Below are positions 34,192-43,544 of a stretch of DNA of 64,000 bases, one piece after another (positions within the stretch are counted from its first letter, which is position 1; every line of letters starts with the position of its first letter). The notes under the pieces are model-generated. The model was not told the origin of the DNA. It ran no database searches and worked only from the letters and a program-made list of their open reading frames with translations. The translations under genes and the position numbers were made by a program. Source of the stretch: Pseudosulfitobacter sp. DSM 107133 (GTDB lineage: Bacteria > Pseudomonadota > Alphaproteobacteria > Rhodobacterales > Rhodobacteraceae); contig NZ_CP085154.1 of assembly GCF_022788695.1 (NCBI RefSeq), positions 2,418,001-2,482,000 of the forward strand, in the 5' to 3' direction.

Positions 34192-34968
34192 TCAGGCGGT
34201 TTTCAACGCCGGACGGGCCTTGCCCGCCGCCCAGTCACGCAGCGCATCACCGAACGCGCAGAACAGGGTCTTTGATACCGGGTCCAGCCCTGCGTTGTAC
34301 TCGGGGTGCCACTGCACCGACATGGTAAAGCCCGGCGCGCCGTCGATATAGATCGCCTCGGGCGTGCCATCAGGGGCATAGCCGTCGATTATCACGCGTT
34401 TGCCAGCGGCTTTGATGCCCTGACCGTGCAGCGTATTGGTCATGACCGCCTGCTTGCCCAGCAAGCGGTGGAACGGTCCGCCCTCGGTAAAGCTGACCTC
34501 ATGGCGCAGGGCAAATTTCTCTTCCAGCGTGCCATCGGGGGGCATCCGGTGGTTGGTGCGCCCCGGCAGATCGCGAATTTCGGGGTACAGGCTGCCGCCC
34601 ATCGCCACGTTGACCTCCTGAAACCCGCGACAGACCCCGAAAAACGGCTGGCCGCGTTCGACACAGGCGCGAATCAACGGCAACGTCACCGCATCGCGCG
34701 CACGGTCGAAATCGCCATGGGCGACAGTGGCTTCCTCGCCATATTCCTCGGGGTGCACATTGGGGCGTCCGCCGGTCAGCAGAAAGCCGTCGCAGACTTC
34801 CATCAGCTCTTCGGCAGTGTTCAACGCCGGATCAGCCGCCACCAACAACGGGATCGCGCCCGACACTTCTGCAATTGCCGATGTGTTCATCATGCCACCG
34901 GCATGCACTTTGTAATCGTCGCCAATCACATGCGCATTGCTGATAATACCGACAACCGGACGTGCCAT
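34192..34968 (-). CDS. Peptidase C26 / gamma-glutamyl-GABA hydrolase-like protein (class I amidotransferase fold)
   Basis: 258 residues. The PuuD-like group cleaves gamma-glutamyl bonds, for example in putrescine catabolism. The nucleophile elbow is F-F-G-V-C-R-G-F-Q (Cys about 113), and the catalytic His/Glu pair is in V-Q-W-H-P-E near residue 220. The N-terminal R-P-V-V-G-I-I-S-N and L-L-T-G-G-R-P-N-V segments are typical. No puuABC partners are nearby, so the real substrate is open. Its 3' end is convergent with the RAYT-like gene, with 13 bp between the stops. Confidence 0.83.
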   Translation of the reverse strand: MARPVVGIISNAHVIGDDYKVHAGGMMNTSAIAEVSGAIPLLVAADPALNTAEELMEVCDGFLLTGGRPNVHPEEYGEEATVAHGDFDRARDAVTLPLIRACVERGQPFFGVCRGFQEVNVAMGGSLYPEIRDLPGRTNHRMPPDGTLEEKFALRHEVSFTEGGPFHRLLGKQAVMTNTLHGQGIKAAGKRVIIDGYAPDGTPEAIYIDGAPGFTMSVQWHPEYNAGLDPVSKTLFCAFGDALRDWAAGKARPALKTA

Positions 34969-35059
34969 GGGGCCTCTCTCGCCTTCGTTGAGTGTGCAGG
35001 ATCGTATACCGCAGGCCGGGACATTTGCCCAGCCTGACGCTTCGTCCCGTGGCGAAAGC

Positions 35060-35485
35060 CTAGATTTCGCCTACCAAAGCAGCAGCTTCAATACCCGCCA
35101 TCGCCGCAATCGCATCGTTGTCGGATGTGTCACCGGTCACACCGACCGCCCCCACGACCTTGCCCGCCTTGCTGCGCAGCAGCACGCCGCCCGGCACCGG
35201 CACAACCTGCCCGCCGAACACACCGTTGACCGCCGCCATGAAATAGGCCTGATCCTCGGCCCGTTTCATCTGCGCTGTGCCCGCCATTCCCAGCATCACA
35301 GCGCCGTAGGCCTTGCCATGGGCAATGCCGAACCGCCCCGGCGACGCACCGTCGCTGCGTTCAAAGGCAACCACATGGCCGCCCGCGTCCAACACCACCA
35401 CTGACAGCGGTTTCAGTTCCATTTCACGTCCCGTGCTGATCGCCTTGCGAACGATCTTGCGCGCCTGGTTCAGGGTCACCGACAT
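35060..35485 (-). CDS. GlcG/HbpS family protein
   Basis: 141 residues. The family fold is clear: L-N-Q-A-R-K-I-V-x-K-A at the start, V-V-V-L-D-A-G-G-H-V-V-A-F near 28-40, R-S-D-G-A-S near 43-48, A-x-G-K-A-Y near 55-60, and the late P-V-P-G-G-V-L-L-R and G-A-V-G-V-T-G-D segments. Members include GlcG of glycolate operons and the haem-binding HbpS. The malate synthase G gene immediately upstream on the same strand (85 bp gap, filled by an intergenic hairpin repeat) favours a glycolate/glyoxylate role. No glcDEF genes are in the window. Confidence 0.85.
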   Translation of the reverse strand: MSVTLNQARKIVRKAISTGREMELKPLSVVVLDAGGHVVAFERSDGASPGRFGIAHGKAYGAVMLGMAGTAQMKRAEDQAYFMAAVNGVFGGQVVPVPGGVLLRSKAGKVVGAVGVTGDTSDNDAIAAMAGIEAAALVGEI

Positions 35486-35490
35486 CGGTC

Positions 35491-35557
35491 CCTCCTTCTC
35501 TGGTTCAAAAAATCCTCGGGGGGTGCGCCAAAGGCGCGGGGGGCAGACAGCCCCCCT
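35491..35557. repeat. GC-rich intergenic hairpin repeat, copy 2
   Basis: Contains CTTCTCTGGTTCAAAAAATCC, then GCGCC-aaa-GGCGC (35525-35537) and GGGGGGC-agaca-GCCCCCC (35538-35556). Read leftward, after glcB, it is two hairpins followed by a six-T stretch, so it can work as the glcB terminator. Shared layout with copies at 17743 and 57449. Confidence 0.8.
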
Positions 35558-35569
35558 GCTCCGCCCGCC

Positions 35570-37729
35570 TCAGCCCTGTGCTTTCAACTCAAGCCGCCGC
35601 GCGTGCAACACAGGCTCGGTATAGCCCGAGGGCTGCACCCGCCCTTTCAGCACCAGATCACAGGCAGCGGCAAAAGCCACACCGTCAAACCCCGGAGCCA
35701 TCGGCGTATAGGACGCATCGCCTGCGTTCTGCTTGTCCACCACAGCGGCCATCTTGCGCAGCCCCGCGATCACCTGATCCTCGCTGATCACACCGTGATG
35801 CAGCCAGTTGGCCAGCGCCTGCGCCGAGATGCGGCAGGTCGCGCGGTCTTCCATCAGGCCCACGTCGTGAATGTCCGGCACCTTGGAACAGCCCACGCCC
35901 TGATCGACCCAGCGCACCACATAGCCAAGGATGCCTTGGGCGTTGTTCTCGATTTCCTGCGCGATTTCCGCGTCGCTCAGGTTGCGCCCGTCCATCACCG
36001 GAATGGTCAGCAGGTCTTCCAGCGTGCCACGCGCGCCGCCGGCCGTGATCTCGTCCTGACGGGCCAGCACGTCGACATCGTGGTAATGTGTCGCGTGCAG
36101 GGTCGCCGCGGTGGGCGACGGCACCCATGCGCAGTTGGCGCCGGACTTGGGGTGGCCGATCTTGGCCGTCAACATATCGGCCATCAGATCGGGCATAGCC
36201 CACATCCCCTTGCCGATCTGCGCGCGGCCCTGCAAACCGCAGGCCAGACCGATGTCGACGTTGCGATCCTCGTACGAGGCAATCCACGCGGCGGACTTCA
36301 TCTCGCCCTTGGGCACCATCGGCCCCGCCTCCATCGAAGTGTGGATTTCGTCGCCCGTGCGATCCAGGAAACCGGTGTTGATGAAGGCCACGCGCGATTT
36401 CGCGGCGCGGATACATTCGGCCAGGTTCACCGAGGTGCGGCGTTCCTCATCCATTATGCCCAGTTTGACAGTGTTCGCAGGCAAGCCCAGCACCTTTTCG
36501 ACGCGGGTGAAAATCTCGTCGGCCAGTGCCACCTCTTCCGGCCCGTGCATCTTAGGTTTCACCACATAGACCGATCCGGCCACCGAATTGCGCAGGCCGT
36601 CCGATTTTTTCAAATCGTGCATGGCAATCAGCGTGGTGATCATCGCGTCCATCAACCCTTCGCTGATCTCGCGGCCTTCGGCGTCCAGAATCGCAGGATT
36701 GGTCATCAGGTGGCCCACATTGCGCACCAGCATCAGCGACCGCCCTTTCAGGCGCGCGGCGCTGCCGTCTGCGGCGGTATAGGCAATGTCATCCGCCATT
36801 TTGCGGGTCATCTGCTTGCCACCTTTATCAAAGGTCTCTTGCAGATCGCCCTTCATCAGGCCCAGCCAGTTGCCATAGGCCACGACCTTGTCCTCGGCAT
36901 CCACCGCCGCAACGCTGTCTTCGCAATCCATGATGGTGGACATGGCCGATTCCAGCCGTACGTCCGAAATGCCCGCCGGATCACTGGCACCGATGTCGGT
37001 GCTGCGGTCCAGCATGATCTGGATGTGCAACCCGTTGTTGCGCAGCAGCACGAAATCGGGTGCATCCGCGTCACCGCCAAAGCCCACGAAAGCGTCGGGC
37101 GTGGCCAGTGCGGCGCTTCCGTCAGCAGTGCTCAGCGCCAAACCACCGTCCGCAACACTTACGCCGGTCACCGAACCCCAATTTCCCGCCGCCAGCGGCG
37201 CGGCCTTATCCAGAAACCCCTTGGCCCAGTCGATCACCCGCTCACCGCGTTTCGGATCGTACCCCTTGCCCGCAGGCAAATCGCCCAGCGCATCGGTGCC
37301 GTAGAGCGCATCGTAGAGGCTGCCCCAGCGCGCATTGGCCGCGTTCAGCGCAAAGCGGGCGTTGGTGATCGGCACCACCAACTGCGGGCCGGGGATGTTG
37401 GCAATCTCGGGGTCCACGTTCGCGGTGTCGATCTCGAACGGCGCGCCCTCGGGCACCAGATAGCCGATCTCGCGCAGGAAGGCGGTGTAGCTTTCTGCGT
37501 CATGCGGCTGGCCACGGCGTTCTACATGCCAAGCGTCAATCTGCGCCTGAAGCTCTTCGCGTTTGGCCAGCATATCGCGGGTTTTCGGGCCAAGGTCCGC
37601 GACAATCCCGGCAAAGCCTGCCCAGAATGTGCTGGCGTCCACGCCGGTGCCCGTCAGGGCGCGATCTTCGACAAAGGCGGCCAGTTCGGGCGCAACGCTC
37701 AAACCGCTGCGATCCACATAATTGGTCAT
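35570..37729 (-). CDS. glcB: Malate synthase G
   Basis: 719 residues, the length of the monomeric G isoform. Condenses glyoxylate with acetyl-CoA to malate. The TIM-barrel core has [15 protein letters not shown] near residues 260-274, [11 protein letters not shown] near 325-335, and [11 protein letters not shown] near 382-392. The substrate-binding N-F/T-G and acidic Mg ligands of the family (D-E-E-R-R-T-S-V-N near 425) are present, and the catalytic base Asp lies in the late G-V-G-C-S-K-V-P-D region near 622. No partner isocitrate lyase is in the window. Confidence 0.96.
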   Translation of the reverse strand: MTNYVDRSGLSVAPELAAFVEDRALTGTGVDASTFWAGFAGIVADLGPKTRDMLAKREELQAQIDAWHVERRGQPHDAESYTAFLREIGYLVPEGAPFEIDTANVDPEIANIPGPQLVVPITNARFALNAANARWGSLYDALYGTDALGDLPAGKGYDPKRGERVIDWAKGFLDKAAPLAAGNWGSVTGVSVADGGLALSTADGSAALATPDAFVGFGGDADAPDFVLLRNNGLHIQIMLDRSTDIGASDPAGISDVRLESAMSTIMDCEDSVAAVDAEDKVVAYGNWLGLMKGDLQETFDKGGKQMTRKMADDIAYTAADGSAARLKGRSLMLVRNVGHLMTNPAILDAEGREISEGLMDAMITTLIAMHDLKKSDGLRNSVAGSVYVVKPKMHGPEEVALADEIFTRVEKVLGLPANTVKLGIMDEERRTSVNLAECIRAAKSRVAFINTGFLDRTGDEIHTSMEAGPMVPKGEMKSAAWIASYEDRNVDIGLACGLQGRAQIGKGMWAMPDLMADMLTAKIGHPKSGANCAWVPSPTAATLHATHYHDVDVLARQDEITAGGARGTLEDLLTIPVMDGRNLSDAEIAQEIENNAQGILGYVVRWVDQGVGCSKVPDIHDVGLMEDRATCRISAQALANWLHHGVISEDQVIAGLRKMAAVVDKQNAGDASYTPMAPGFDGVAFAAACDLVLKGRVQPSGYTEPVLHARRLELKAQG

Positions 37730-37874
37730 GACTTACTCCGTATTGTGCTGTGTTGGCGCTAAAGTTAAGGCGAAACCCCGGCGTCGTAAACCTCTGGCGA
37801 GGCAGATTGGTCATATATATTTACCAGTTCAGCGCAACATGGAATTCCGGCCTGCAACCCCGCCCGGACATGCA

Positions 37875-37909
37875 AAAACCGGCCCAGCCGTTCGGCTGTG
37901 ACCGGTTTT
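37875..37909 (-). terminator. Rho-independent terminator of the small membrane gene
   Basis: AAAACCGG (37875-37882) pairs with CCGGTTTT (37902-37909), with an inner AGCCG / CGGCT pair (37886-37897). Read leftward, after the gene ending at 37956, it ends in five T. Confidence 0.85.
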
Positions 37910-37955
37910 ATCCAGATGAGGAGACAGAGGCCGCGTGATCGTCGGCCCTTAATCG

Positions 37956-38141
37956 TCAGTCCGTTCCAGTCTGCATGACCGCCGGTTCGCTGCTGGTGGC
38001 CTGATCTTCTTCGGTGTCAAAGCCTCCGAAGACAAAAACCACACCTGCGACCAGTGCAAGGGCAACGGCGGCACCGATGCCCAGCAGTGAAGGCTTGTGG
38101 CGTTTCGTTTGTTTTTCAATCTGTGTGTCTGATGCTGACAT
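37956..38141 (-). CDS. Small single-helix membrane protein, unknown
   Basis: 61 residues from the ATG at 38141, chosen for the AAAGGA ribosome site just upstream. A basic cytoplasmic start (Q-T-K-R-H-K) is followed by one hydrophobic helix near residues 20-40 (G-I-G-A-A-V-A-L-A-L-V-A-G-V-V-F-V-F) and a short acidic tail. No family is recognised. It is transcribed alone, divergent from pepN, with its own terminator. Confidence 0.6.
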   Translation of the reverse strand: MSASDTQIEKQTKRHKPSLLGIGAAVALALVAGVVFVFGGFDTEEDQATSSEPAVMQTGTD

Positions 38142-38247
38142 AGTCAATTCCTTTCGCTTCGCTGAATGGGCGGGTTGCCGCCCTTGCGTCATACATTTAA
38201 CGTCTGCGCCTATCGCTTTGTTCCACCCCAGACCGACAGGACAACCC

Positions 38248-40791
38248 ATGCGCGACGCCGCTCCCCAGACGATTTACCTTGCCGACTACACGCCCTTTGG
38301 CTTTGACGTGGACGAGGTGCATCTGACGTTCGATCTGGCCCCTTCTGCCACGCATGCGCGCGCCCGCATCCGGTTCACCCCGAAACCCGACGCCACCGAC
38401 CGCACTTTCTTTTTGCACGGCGAAAACCTGACCCTGATCGAGGCGAAGATCGACGGCGAACCTGTCAAACCCAAGGTCACGCCCGAAGGGCTGACATGCG
38501 CCGTTCCGTCGATCCCCTTCACCTGGGAAAGCCATGTACAGATCGACCCCGCCGCCAACACCGCCCTTGAGGGGCTGTACCAGTCGAACGGCATGTATTG
38601 CACCCAATGCGAGGCACAGGGGTTTCGCAAGATCACCTATTACCCCGACCGCCCCGATGTGATGAGCACCTTTACCGTGCGCATCAACGGGCTGCATCCG
38701 GTGCTGTTGTCAAACGGCAACCTTGTATCGTCGGGCGACGGCTGGGCCGAATGGCACGATCCGTGGCCCAAACCTGCCTATCTGTTCGCGCTGGTCGCGG
38801 GCGATCTGATCGCCCACCGCGACACGTTCACCACCATGGAAGGCCGCAAGGTCGATCTGGCGCTGTATGTGCGCCCCGGTGACGAGGGCAAATGCGCTTT
38901 CGGGATGCAGGCGCTGAAAGACAGCATGAAATGGGACGAAGAGGTCTATGGCCGCGCCTATGACCTTGAGGTTTTCAACATCGTGGCCGTGGATGATTTC
39001 AACATGGGCGCGATGGAAAACAAGGGGCTGAACATCTTCAACGCCTCGGCGGTTCTGGCCTCTCCCGAGACATCGACCGACATGAATTTCGAGCGCATCG
39101 AAGCGATCATTGCCCATGAATATTTCCACAACTGGACCGGCAACCGCATCACCTGCCGCGACTGGTTCCAGCTGTGCCTGAAAGAAGGGCTGACCGTTTA
39201 CCGCGACAGCCAGTTCACATCCGACATGCGCAGTGCGCCGGTGAAACGCATCAACGACGTGATCGACCTGCGCGGGCGGCAATTCCCCGAGGATCAGGGG
39301 CCGCTGGCCCATCCGGTGCGCCCCGAAAGCTTTCAGGAGATCAACAACTTTTACACCGCCACCGTCTATGAAAAAGGCGCCGAGGTGATCGGGATGCTGC
39401 GCACGCTGGTGGGGCCGGATTCGTACAAGAACGCGCTGAATATGTACTTTGACCGCCACGACGGACAGGCCTGCACCATCGAGGACTGGTTGCAGGTCTT
39501 CGAGGATGCCACGGGCCGCGACCTGAGCCAGTTCAAACGCTGGTATTCTCAGGCAGGCACCCCGCATCTGAGCGTGAGCGAGGATTACAAAAACGCGACC
39601 TATACGCTGACCTTTACCCAGCACACCCCGCCCAGCGCCGCGTCGCCCGATCCGCAACCGCTGGTGATTCCCGTGGCCGTGGGGCTGCTGGATGCAGACG
39701 GCAACGAGGTGATGGACACGCAGATTCTGGAGCTGACGGAAGCCAAACAAAGCTTTGCCTTTGCCGGGCACAGCGCCAAGCCGACTGCCTCCATCCTGCG
39801 CAACTTTTCCGCGCCGGTGGTGCTGGAGTTTGCCGCCGATCATGCCGCCCTGCTGGCCCATGACACCGACCCGTTCAACCGCTGGGAATCGGGGCGCGCG
39901 CTGGCGCTGGCATCGCTGCTGGCCGCGATCACCAAGGGGACCGCGCCCGATGCGGACTACCTGCAAGGGATCGCCACCGTGCTGCGCGATGACAGCCTTG
40001 ATCCGGCGTACCGCGCGCTGATGCTGGGCCTGCCCGGGCAATCGGAACTGGCCGCTGCCCTGCACCGCAAGGGCGACACGCCCGATCCGCAGGCGATCTA
40101 TGCGGCGGTCGAGGCGATGAAAGAGGCCTTGGCGCAGACGCTGAAGGACGATCTGCCGGGGCTTTATGCCGACAATCAGGTGACCGCGCCCTATGCGCCC
40201 GATGCCGCGCAATCCGGGATGCGTGCGCTTGGCAATGCCGCCCTGTCGCTGCTGACCCGTCTGGACGGCGGTAACGTGGCACAGGCGCAATACGACAGTG
40301 CCACCAACATGACCCAGCAGCTGGCCGCATTGGCCAACCTGATCCGTGCAGGCCGTGGCGATGCCGCACTGGCGGATTTCGAGGCACAGTGGAAAGACGA
40401 CCGGCTGGTCATGGACAAATGGTTCGCCCTGCAAGTCAGCGAAGCCAAACCCGACGATGCCGCCGACACGGCCACCGCGCTGACCCGTCACCACGATTTC
40501 AACTGGAAGAACCCCAACCGCTTTCGCGCGACGCTGGGCGCGCTGTCGATGCATCACGCGGGCTTTCATGCCGCTGACGGGTCGGGATATGCGCTGCTGG
40601 CCGATTGGTTGATCAAGCTTGATCCGGTCAACCCGCAAACCACCGCGCGGATGTGTTCGGCCTTCCAGACATGGCGGCGTTATGACCAGATCCGCCAGTC
40701 GCTGATGGCCAGGGAGCTGGACCGTATCGCCTCCACCCCCGACCTCAGCCGCGACACCACCGAGATGATCACCCGCATCCGCAATGCCTGA
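38248..40791 (+). CDS. pepN: Aminopeptidase N (M1 zinc metallopeptidase)
   Basis: 847 residues from the ATG at 38248, close to the usual length of the short bacterial M1 form; ACAGGA lies about 8 bp upstream. The exopeptidase loop reads M-G-A-M-E-N-K-G-L-N near residue 253, and the zinc site H-E-Y-F-H-N-W-T-G-N-R near 290-300, with the third ligand Glu in L-K-E-G-L-T-V near 312. It removes N-terminal residues from peptides, probably in the cytoplasm since no signal peptide is seen. It could process peptides brought in by the ABC importer at 22.9-28.8 kb, but it is not linked to it. An SDR gene follows after 8 bp. Confidence 0.95.
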   Translation: MRDAAPQTIYLADYTPFGFDVDEVHLTFDLAPSATHARARIRFTPKPDATDRTFFLHGENLTLIEAKIDGEPVKPKVTPEGLTCAVPSIPFTWESHVQIDPAANTALEGLYQSNGMYCTQCEAQGFRKITYYPDRPDVMSTFTVRINGLHPVLLSNGNLVSSGDGWAEWHDPWPKPAYLFALVAGDLIAHRDTFTTMEGRKVDLALYVRPGDEGKCAFGMQALKDSMKWDEEVYGRAYDLEVFNIVAVDDFNMGAMENKGLNIFNASAVLASPETSTDMNFERIEAIIAHEYFHNWTGNRITCRDWFQLCLKEGLTVYRDSQFTSDMRSAPVKRINDVIDLRGRQFPEDQGPLAHPVRPESFQEINNFYTATVYEKGAEVIGMLRTLVGPDSYKNALNMYFDRHDGQACTIEDWLQVFEDATGRDLSQFKRWYSQAGTPHLSVSEDYKNATYTLTFTQHTPPSAASPDPQPLVIPVAVGLLDADGNEVMDTQILELTEAKQSFAFAGHSAKPTASILRNFSAPVVLEFAADHAALLAHDTDPFNRWESGRALALASLLAAITKGTAPDADYLQGIATVLRDDSLDPAYRALMLGLPGQSELAAALHRKGDTPDPQAIYAAVEAMKEALAQTLKDDLPGLYADNQVTAPYAPDAAQSGMRALGNAALSLLTRLDGGNVAQAQYDSATNMTQQLAALANLIRAGRGDAALADFEAQWKDDRLVMDKWFALQVSEAKPDDAADTATALTRHHDFNWKNPNRFRATLGALSMHHAGFHAADGSGYALLADWLIKLDPVNPQTTARMCSAFQTWRRYDQIRQSLMARELDRIASTPDLSRDTTEMITRIRNA

Positions 40792-40799
40792 GGCCTGCC

Positions 40800-41549
40800 A
40801 TGACCACTCCCCGTCCCGTCTGTCTGATCACCGGTGCCTCGGCTGGCATCGGGGCCGCCTGTGCCGAACTGGCCGCCGAACGCGGCTATGACCTGCTGCT
40901 GACCTATCGCAGCGATATGGCCGGTGCCGAAGCCGTAAAAGCCCGCGCCGAGGCGGCAGGCGCCCGCGTGGTGCTGGTGCAGGCCGACGTGGCCGAACCG
41001 GAGGCCATCGAGCGCATCTATGCCACGCTGGACGACCAGTTTGGCCGCATCGAAGCGCTGATCAACAATGCCGGTGCCATCGACGCCATCGCGCGGCTGA
41101 CCGACATGGACCACGCGCGCCTGACGCGCATCTTTGCGGTCAACGTGATCGGCGCGATGCTGGTGGCCAAGGGCGCCGTGCAACGGATGGAAGCGCAGGG
41201 CGACGGTGGCAATATCGTCAACATCTCTTCTGCCGCCGCGCGGCTGGGGTCGGGCGGGCAATTCGTGGACTATGCCGCCACCAAAGGGGCCATCGACACC
41301 TTTACCAAGGGGCTGTCGGACGAGGTTGCCCCCAACGGCATCCGGGTCAATTCGGTGCGCCCCGGCATTATCGAAACAGACATTCACGGCAAGGCCGGTG
41401 CCGCCGAACGGGTGGACCAATTGGGCCCAATGACACCGATGCGCCGCGCGGGCAGCGCCGCCGAGGTGGCCACGTCGGTGCTGTACCTGATGTCAGACGA
41501 CGCCAGCTATGTCACCGGCGCGTTTCTGGATGTGACAGGGGGGCGCTGA
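40800..41549 (+). CDS. Short-chain dehydrogenase/reductase (classical SDR)
   Basis: 249 residues, standard classical SDR length. The cofactor site I-T-G-A-S-A-G-I-G is at about 10-18, N-N-A-G-A at about 88-92, and the catalytic triad Ser in N-I-S-S-A-A-A-R-L-G and Tyr/Lys in V-D-Y-A-A-T-K-G-A near 158-166. The fold is clear but the substrate is not. An acidic residue after the second strand is not obvious, and Y-R-S-D there slightly favours NADP(H). It follows pepN by 8 bp and precedes two small unknown genes almost without gaps. Confidence 0.9.
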   Translation: MTTPRPVCLITGASAGIGAACAELAAERGYDLLLTYRSDMAGAEAVKARAEAAGARVVLVQADVAEPEAIERIYATLDDQFGRIEALINNAGAIDAIARLTDMDHARLTRIFAVNVIGAMLVAKGAVQRMEAQGDGGNIVNISSAAARLGSGGQFVDYAATKGAIDTFTKGLSDEVAPNGIRVNSVRPGIIETDIHGKAGAAERVDQLGPMTPMRRAGSAAEVATSVLYLMSDDASYVTGAFLDVTGGR

Positions 41550-41550
41550 G

Positions 41551-42084
41551 ATGCCGATACTTCTGGGACTGATCGCCGTGGGCATGGGCGTCTATTTCTT
41601 CCTGCTGCGGGTGCGGCGCGGCTCTGCCATGGTGGCCGAGGTCATCGACATGGCCAGCGACGCCCGCGCGGCCGCCCGCCGGTTCGGGTTCAAACGGCGC
41701 ACCAATGTCCACCCCGTCGACAGCATTGATGATGCGAACCTTGCGCTGGGGGCATTGGCCACGGCCTTTCTGGAGCTGGACGATCTGCCCACCCGCGACG
41801 CGCGCGCCGCGCTGAACGTGCAATTGCGCACGCAGCGTGTTGCCCCGGATGCCGAAGCCGCACAGGAAATCGCCGTGCTGGGCCACTGGTTCGTCCAGAC
41901 CTGTGGCAGCGCACAAGCTGCGGTCGCGCGGCTGGCGCGGCGTCTGTACAAGCTGGACAACGGCGCGTCATTCCCGACCCTGATGACCGTACTGCAAGCC
42001 ACCGCCCAAGCCTCGGGCGATGGGCTGAGCCGACGCCAGATTGAAGCGCTGGACGAAATCAAGCGCGCCTTTCGCCTGACGTGA
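41551..42084 (+). CDS. Membrane-anchored protein of unknown function
   Basis: 177 residues. An N-terminal transmembrane helix (I-L-L-G-L-I-A-V-G-M-G-V-Y-F-F-L-L) starts directly at residue 3. The remainder is a soluble, largely helical domain with the block D-D-A-N-L-A-L-G-A-L-A-T-A-F-L-E-L near 65-81 and a C-terminal L-S-R-R-Q-I-E-A-L-D-E-I-K-R-A-F. I do not recognise a family with confidence. It follows the SDR gene after one base and overlaps the next gene by GTGA, so all three with pepN probably form one transcription unit. Confidence 0.6.
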   Translation: MPILLGLIAVGMGVYFFLLRVRRGSAMVAEVIDMASDARAAARRFGFKRRTNVHPVDSIDDANLALGALATAFLELDDLPTRDARAALNVQLRTQRVAPDAEAAQEIAVLGHWFVQTCGSAQAAVARLARRLYKLDNGASFPTLMTVLQATAQASGDGLSRRQIEALDEIKRAFRLT

Positions 42085-42512
42085 GCGACTATATATACCA
42101 ACGCAGCGGGCGCAGACCCGTGACGCTGATCACCCTCGTGACCATCTGGATCTTGCTGGCCGTTGCGATGGTGCGTTTTGACGCCTCTGTCTGGGTGGTG
42201 TGGATCGGGGCGCTGGCCACGCTGCCCGCGCTTTATGATCTGGTCACGGCGCGGGTGTCATTGCTGCGCCTCACCGACGCGGTCCTGAACTGGCAATCGG
42301 GCAAACGCAACGGCAGCGTCACGCTGCAAGACATCAAAACCGTGCGGCTGGACACGCGCCTGGACCTGTCGATCAAGGCCACGCTGGTGCTGCACACCGG
42401 CTCCCGCCTGCGCCTGCCGCTGGATGTGGTGCCCCCTGCCCAAGCCTTTGAAGACGCGCTGAGAGCGCGCGGTGTTGCCGTCGAGCGCCACCATTTCCGT
42501 CTGGTTGGTTAG
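42081..42512 (+). CDS. Small two-helix membrane protein of unknown function
   Basis: 143 residues with a GTG start inside the upstream stop (GTGA). Two hydrophobic helices lie near residues 15-33 and 37-57. After them comes a PH-like soluble part of alternating strands, with N-W-Q-S-G-K-R-N-G-S-V-T-L-Q-D-I-K-T-V-R near 79-98. This pattern is compatible with small bacterial PH-domain membrane proteins, but that is a fold guess. Its TAG stop shares bases with the TAA of the convergent lytic transglycosylase gene. Confidence 0.6.
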   Translation: MSDYIYQRSGRRPVTLITLVTIWILLAVAMVRFDASVWVVWIGALATLPALYDLVTARVSLLRLTDAVLNWQSGKRNGSVTLQDIKTVRLDTRLDLSIKATLVLHTGSRLRLPLDVVPPAQAFEDALRARGVAVERHHFRLVG

Positions 42513-43168
42513 CTTTTGCGTTTCGGTCGCATCTTCGGGCGGATCGCATTGGGCAGCGCGCAATAGGGCTGTTTGCGCGTCCAGCCCGCAATGTCGCGCC
42601 GTTTGGCCGCGCTGCGCATCGGGCCCCAGTCGGCAGCGACCCCGCGCCATCTGCTGTCGCGCCCGTAAATCACACCGTCGCGCGGCACCGTCACCGCCAG
42701 GATACGCACGGCACAGGACAGGTTGGCCGCTCCGTTCATCAGGTCCGGCCCTGTCCCCGCATTGCATTTGTACCCGCGCGCCGTGGAGGGCAAGATTTGC
42801 AGCAAACCGTACCAGCGCCCGCCGCCGCCAACGGCCTTCGGCTTATAGGTGCTTTCGTGTTTTGCCAACGCCGACAGAAACCCCAACCAAAAGGCGCGGC
42901 GCTCGCGGGTGCTGGCGCGCGGATAGTTCGGGCACCAGTCCTGCACATCACGCGGCACGCTTTGCACCAGCGGCGCGCCGTGCGCCTTGAGCGCAGACAA
43001 AGCCGCCCTGTTCCACAGCATATGCTTGGGCTGATGGGTCCAGCGGGTGCGCGGCACATCCCCGTCCCGCGCGGGCGGTCGCGGCATCTGTGAGAGGTCG
43101 GCCAAGGCCGCCCCCCCCGACGTCAGCCCCCATAGCCCCACACATATTATCATCAAGACGCGTTTCAT
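42509..43168 (-). CDS. Lytic transglycosylase-type protein (SLT fold), secreted
   Basis: 219 residues from the ATG at 43168, which begins a signal peptide (M-K-R-V-L-M-I-I-C-V-G-L-W-G-L) ending A-A-L-A-D. The lysozyme-like catalytic Glu is in A-L-A-K-H-E-S-T-Y-K-P near residue 105, followed by W-Y-G-L-L-Q-I-L-P-S-T-A near 121-132. These are the goose-lysozyme/SLT motifs of enzymes that cleave peptidoglycan to 1,6-anhydromuropeptides. Cysteines near 80, 137, 155 and 204 may form disulphides. The gene converges on the DUF-like membrane gene with overlapping stops (TTAG). Confidence 0.82.
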   Translation of the reverse strand: MKRVLMIICVGLWGLTSGGAALADLSQMPRPPARDGDVPRTRWTHQPKHMLWNRAALSALKAHGAPLVQSVPRDVQDWCPNYPRASTRERRAFWLGFLSALAKHESTYKPKAVGGGGRWYGLLQILPSTARGYKCNAGTGPDLMNGAANLSCAVRILAVTVPRDGVIYGRDSRWRGVAADWGPMRSAAKRRDIAGWTRKQPYCALPNAIRPKMRPKRKS

Positions 43169-43544
43169 CGCGCCACTATGCGCAACAGCTTTCTGCCAAA
43201 TCAAGCTGCCATGACAGCAGCAAGCCACGCGACTGTCACCATAAGCAAAACAACGCGCGCAAGACGCGCCCCATTGTCGCCAGTTTGATGTGCGCGCCGC
43301 GATTCGCCCTTGCCATTGCCTCAATGGATTTGGGCCACGCAGCCCTCAAAATAGTTGATAGATCATTAATAAGATGTGCAAATTTCCGCTTAAAACAGCA
43401 GAAAATTCACCCACCGCGCGAACTGTGGCAAACCACTCTCGCTTGGTCCACCAATCAGCGTCAAAGCTCCGCACGGGTGCCATGTTTGCGCCTCAAACCA
43501 GCGGCAAATTGACAGCAGGTAAACGAAAGTAACGAGTACATCAG
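43169..43544. other. 376-bp non-coding gap with AT-rich core
   Basis: Divergent promoter space between the lytic transglycosylase and the split gene. The core around 43345-43400 is clearly more AT-rich than the surroundings. A TTGACA hexamer at 43509-43514 may be the -35 of the downstream gene, but no good -10 box is placed after it. I see no RNA gene or inverted repeat here. Confidence 0.5.

Noticed and set aside
35603..37762. A 719-codon open frame antisense to nearly all of malate synthase G
   Set aside because: It mirrors glcB codon positions in a GC-rich genome, has His/Arg/Gln-rich composition with no family-like motif, and no ribosome site. The same holds for other long antisense frames, such as those at 907-2340, 20087-21532 and 38710-40638.
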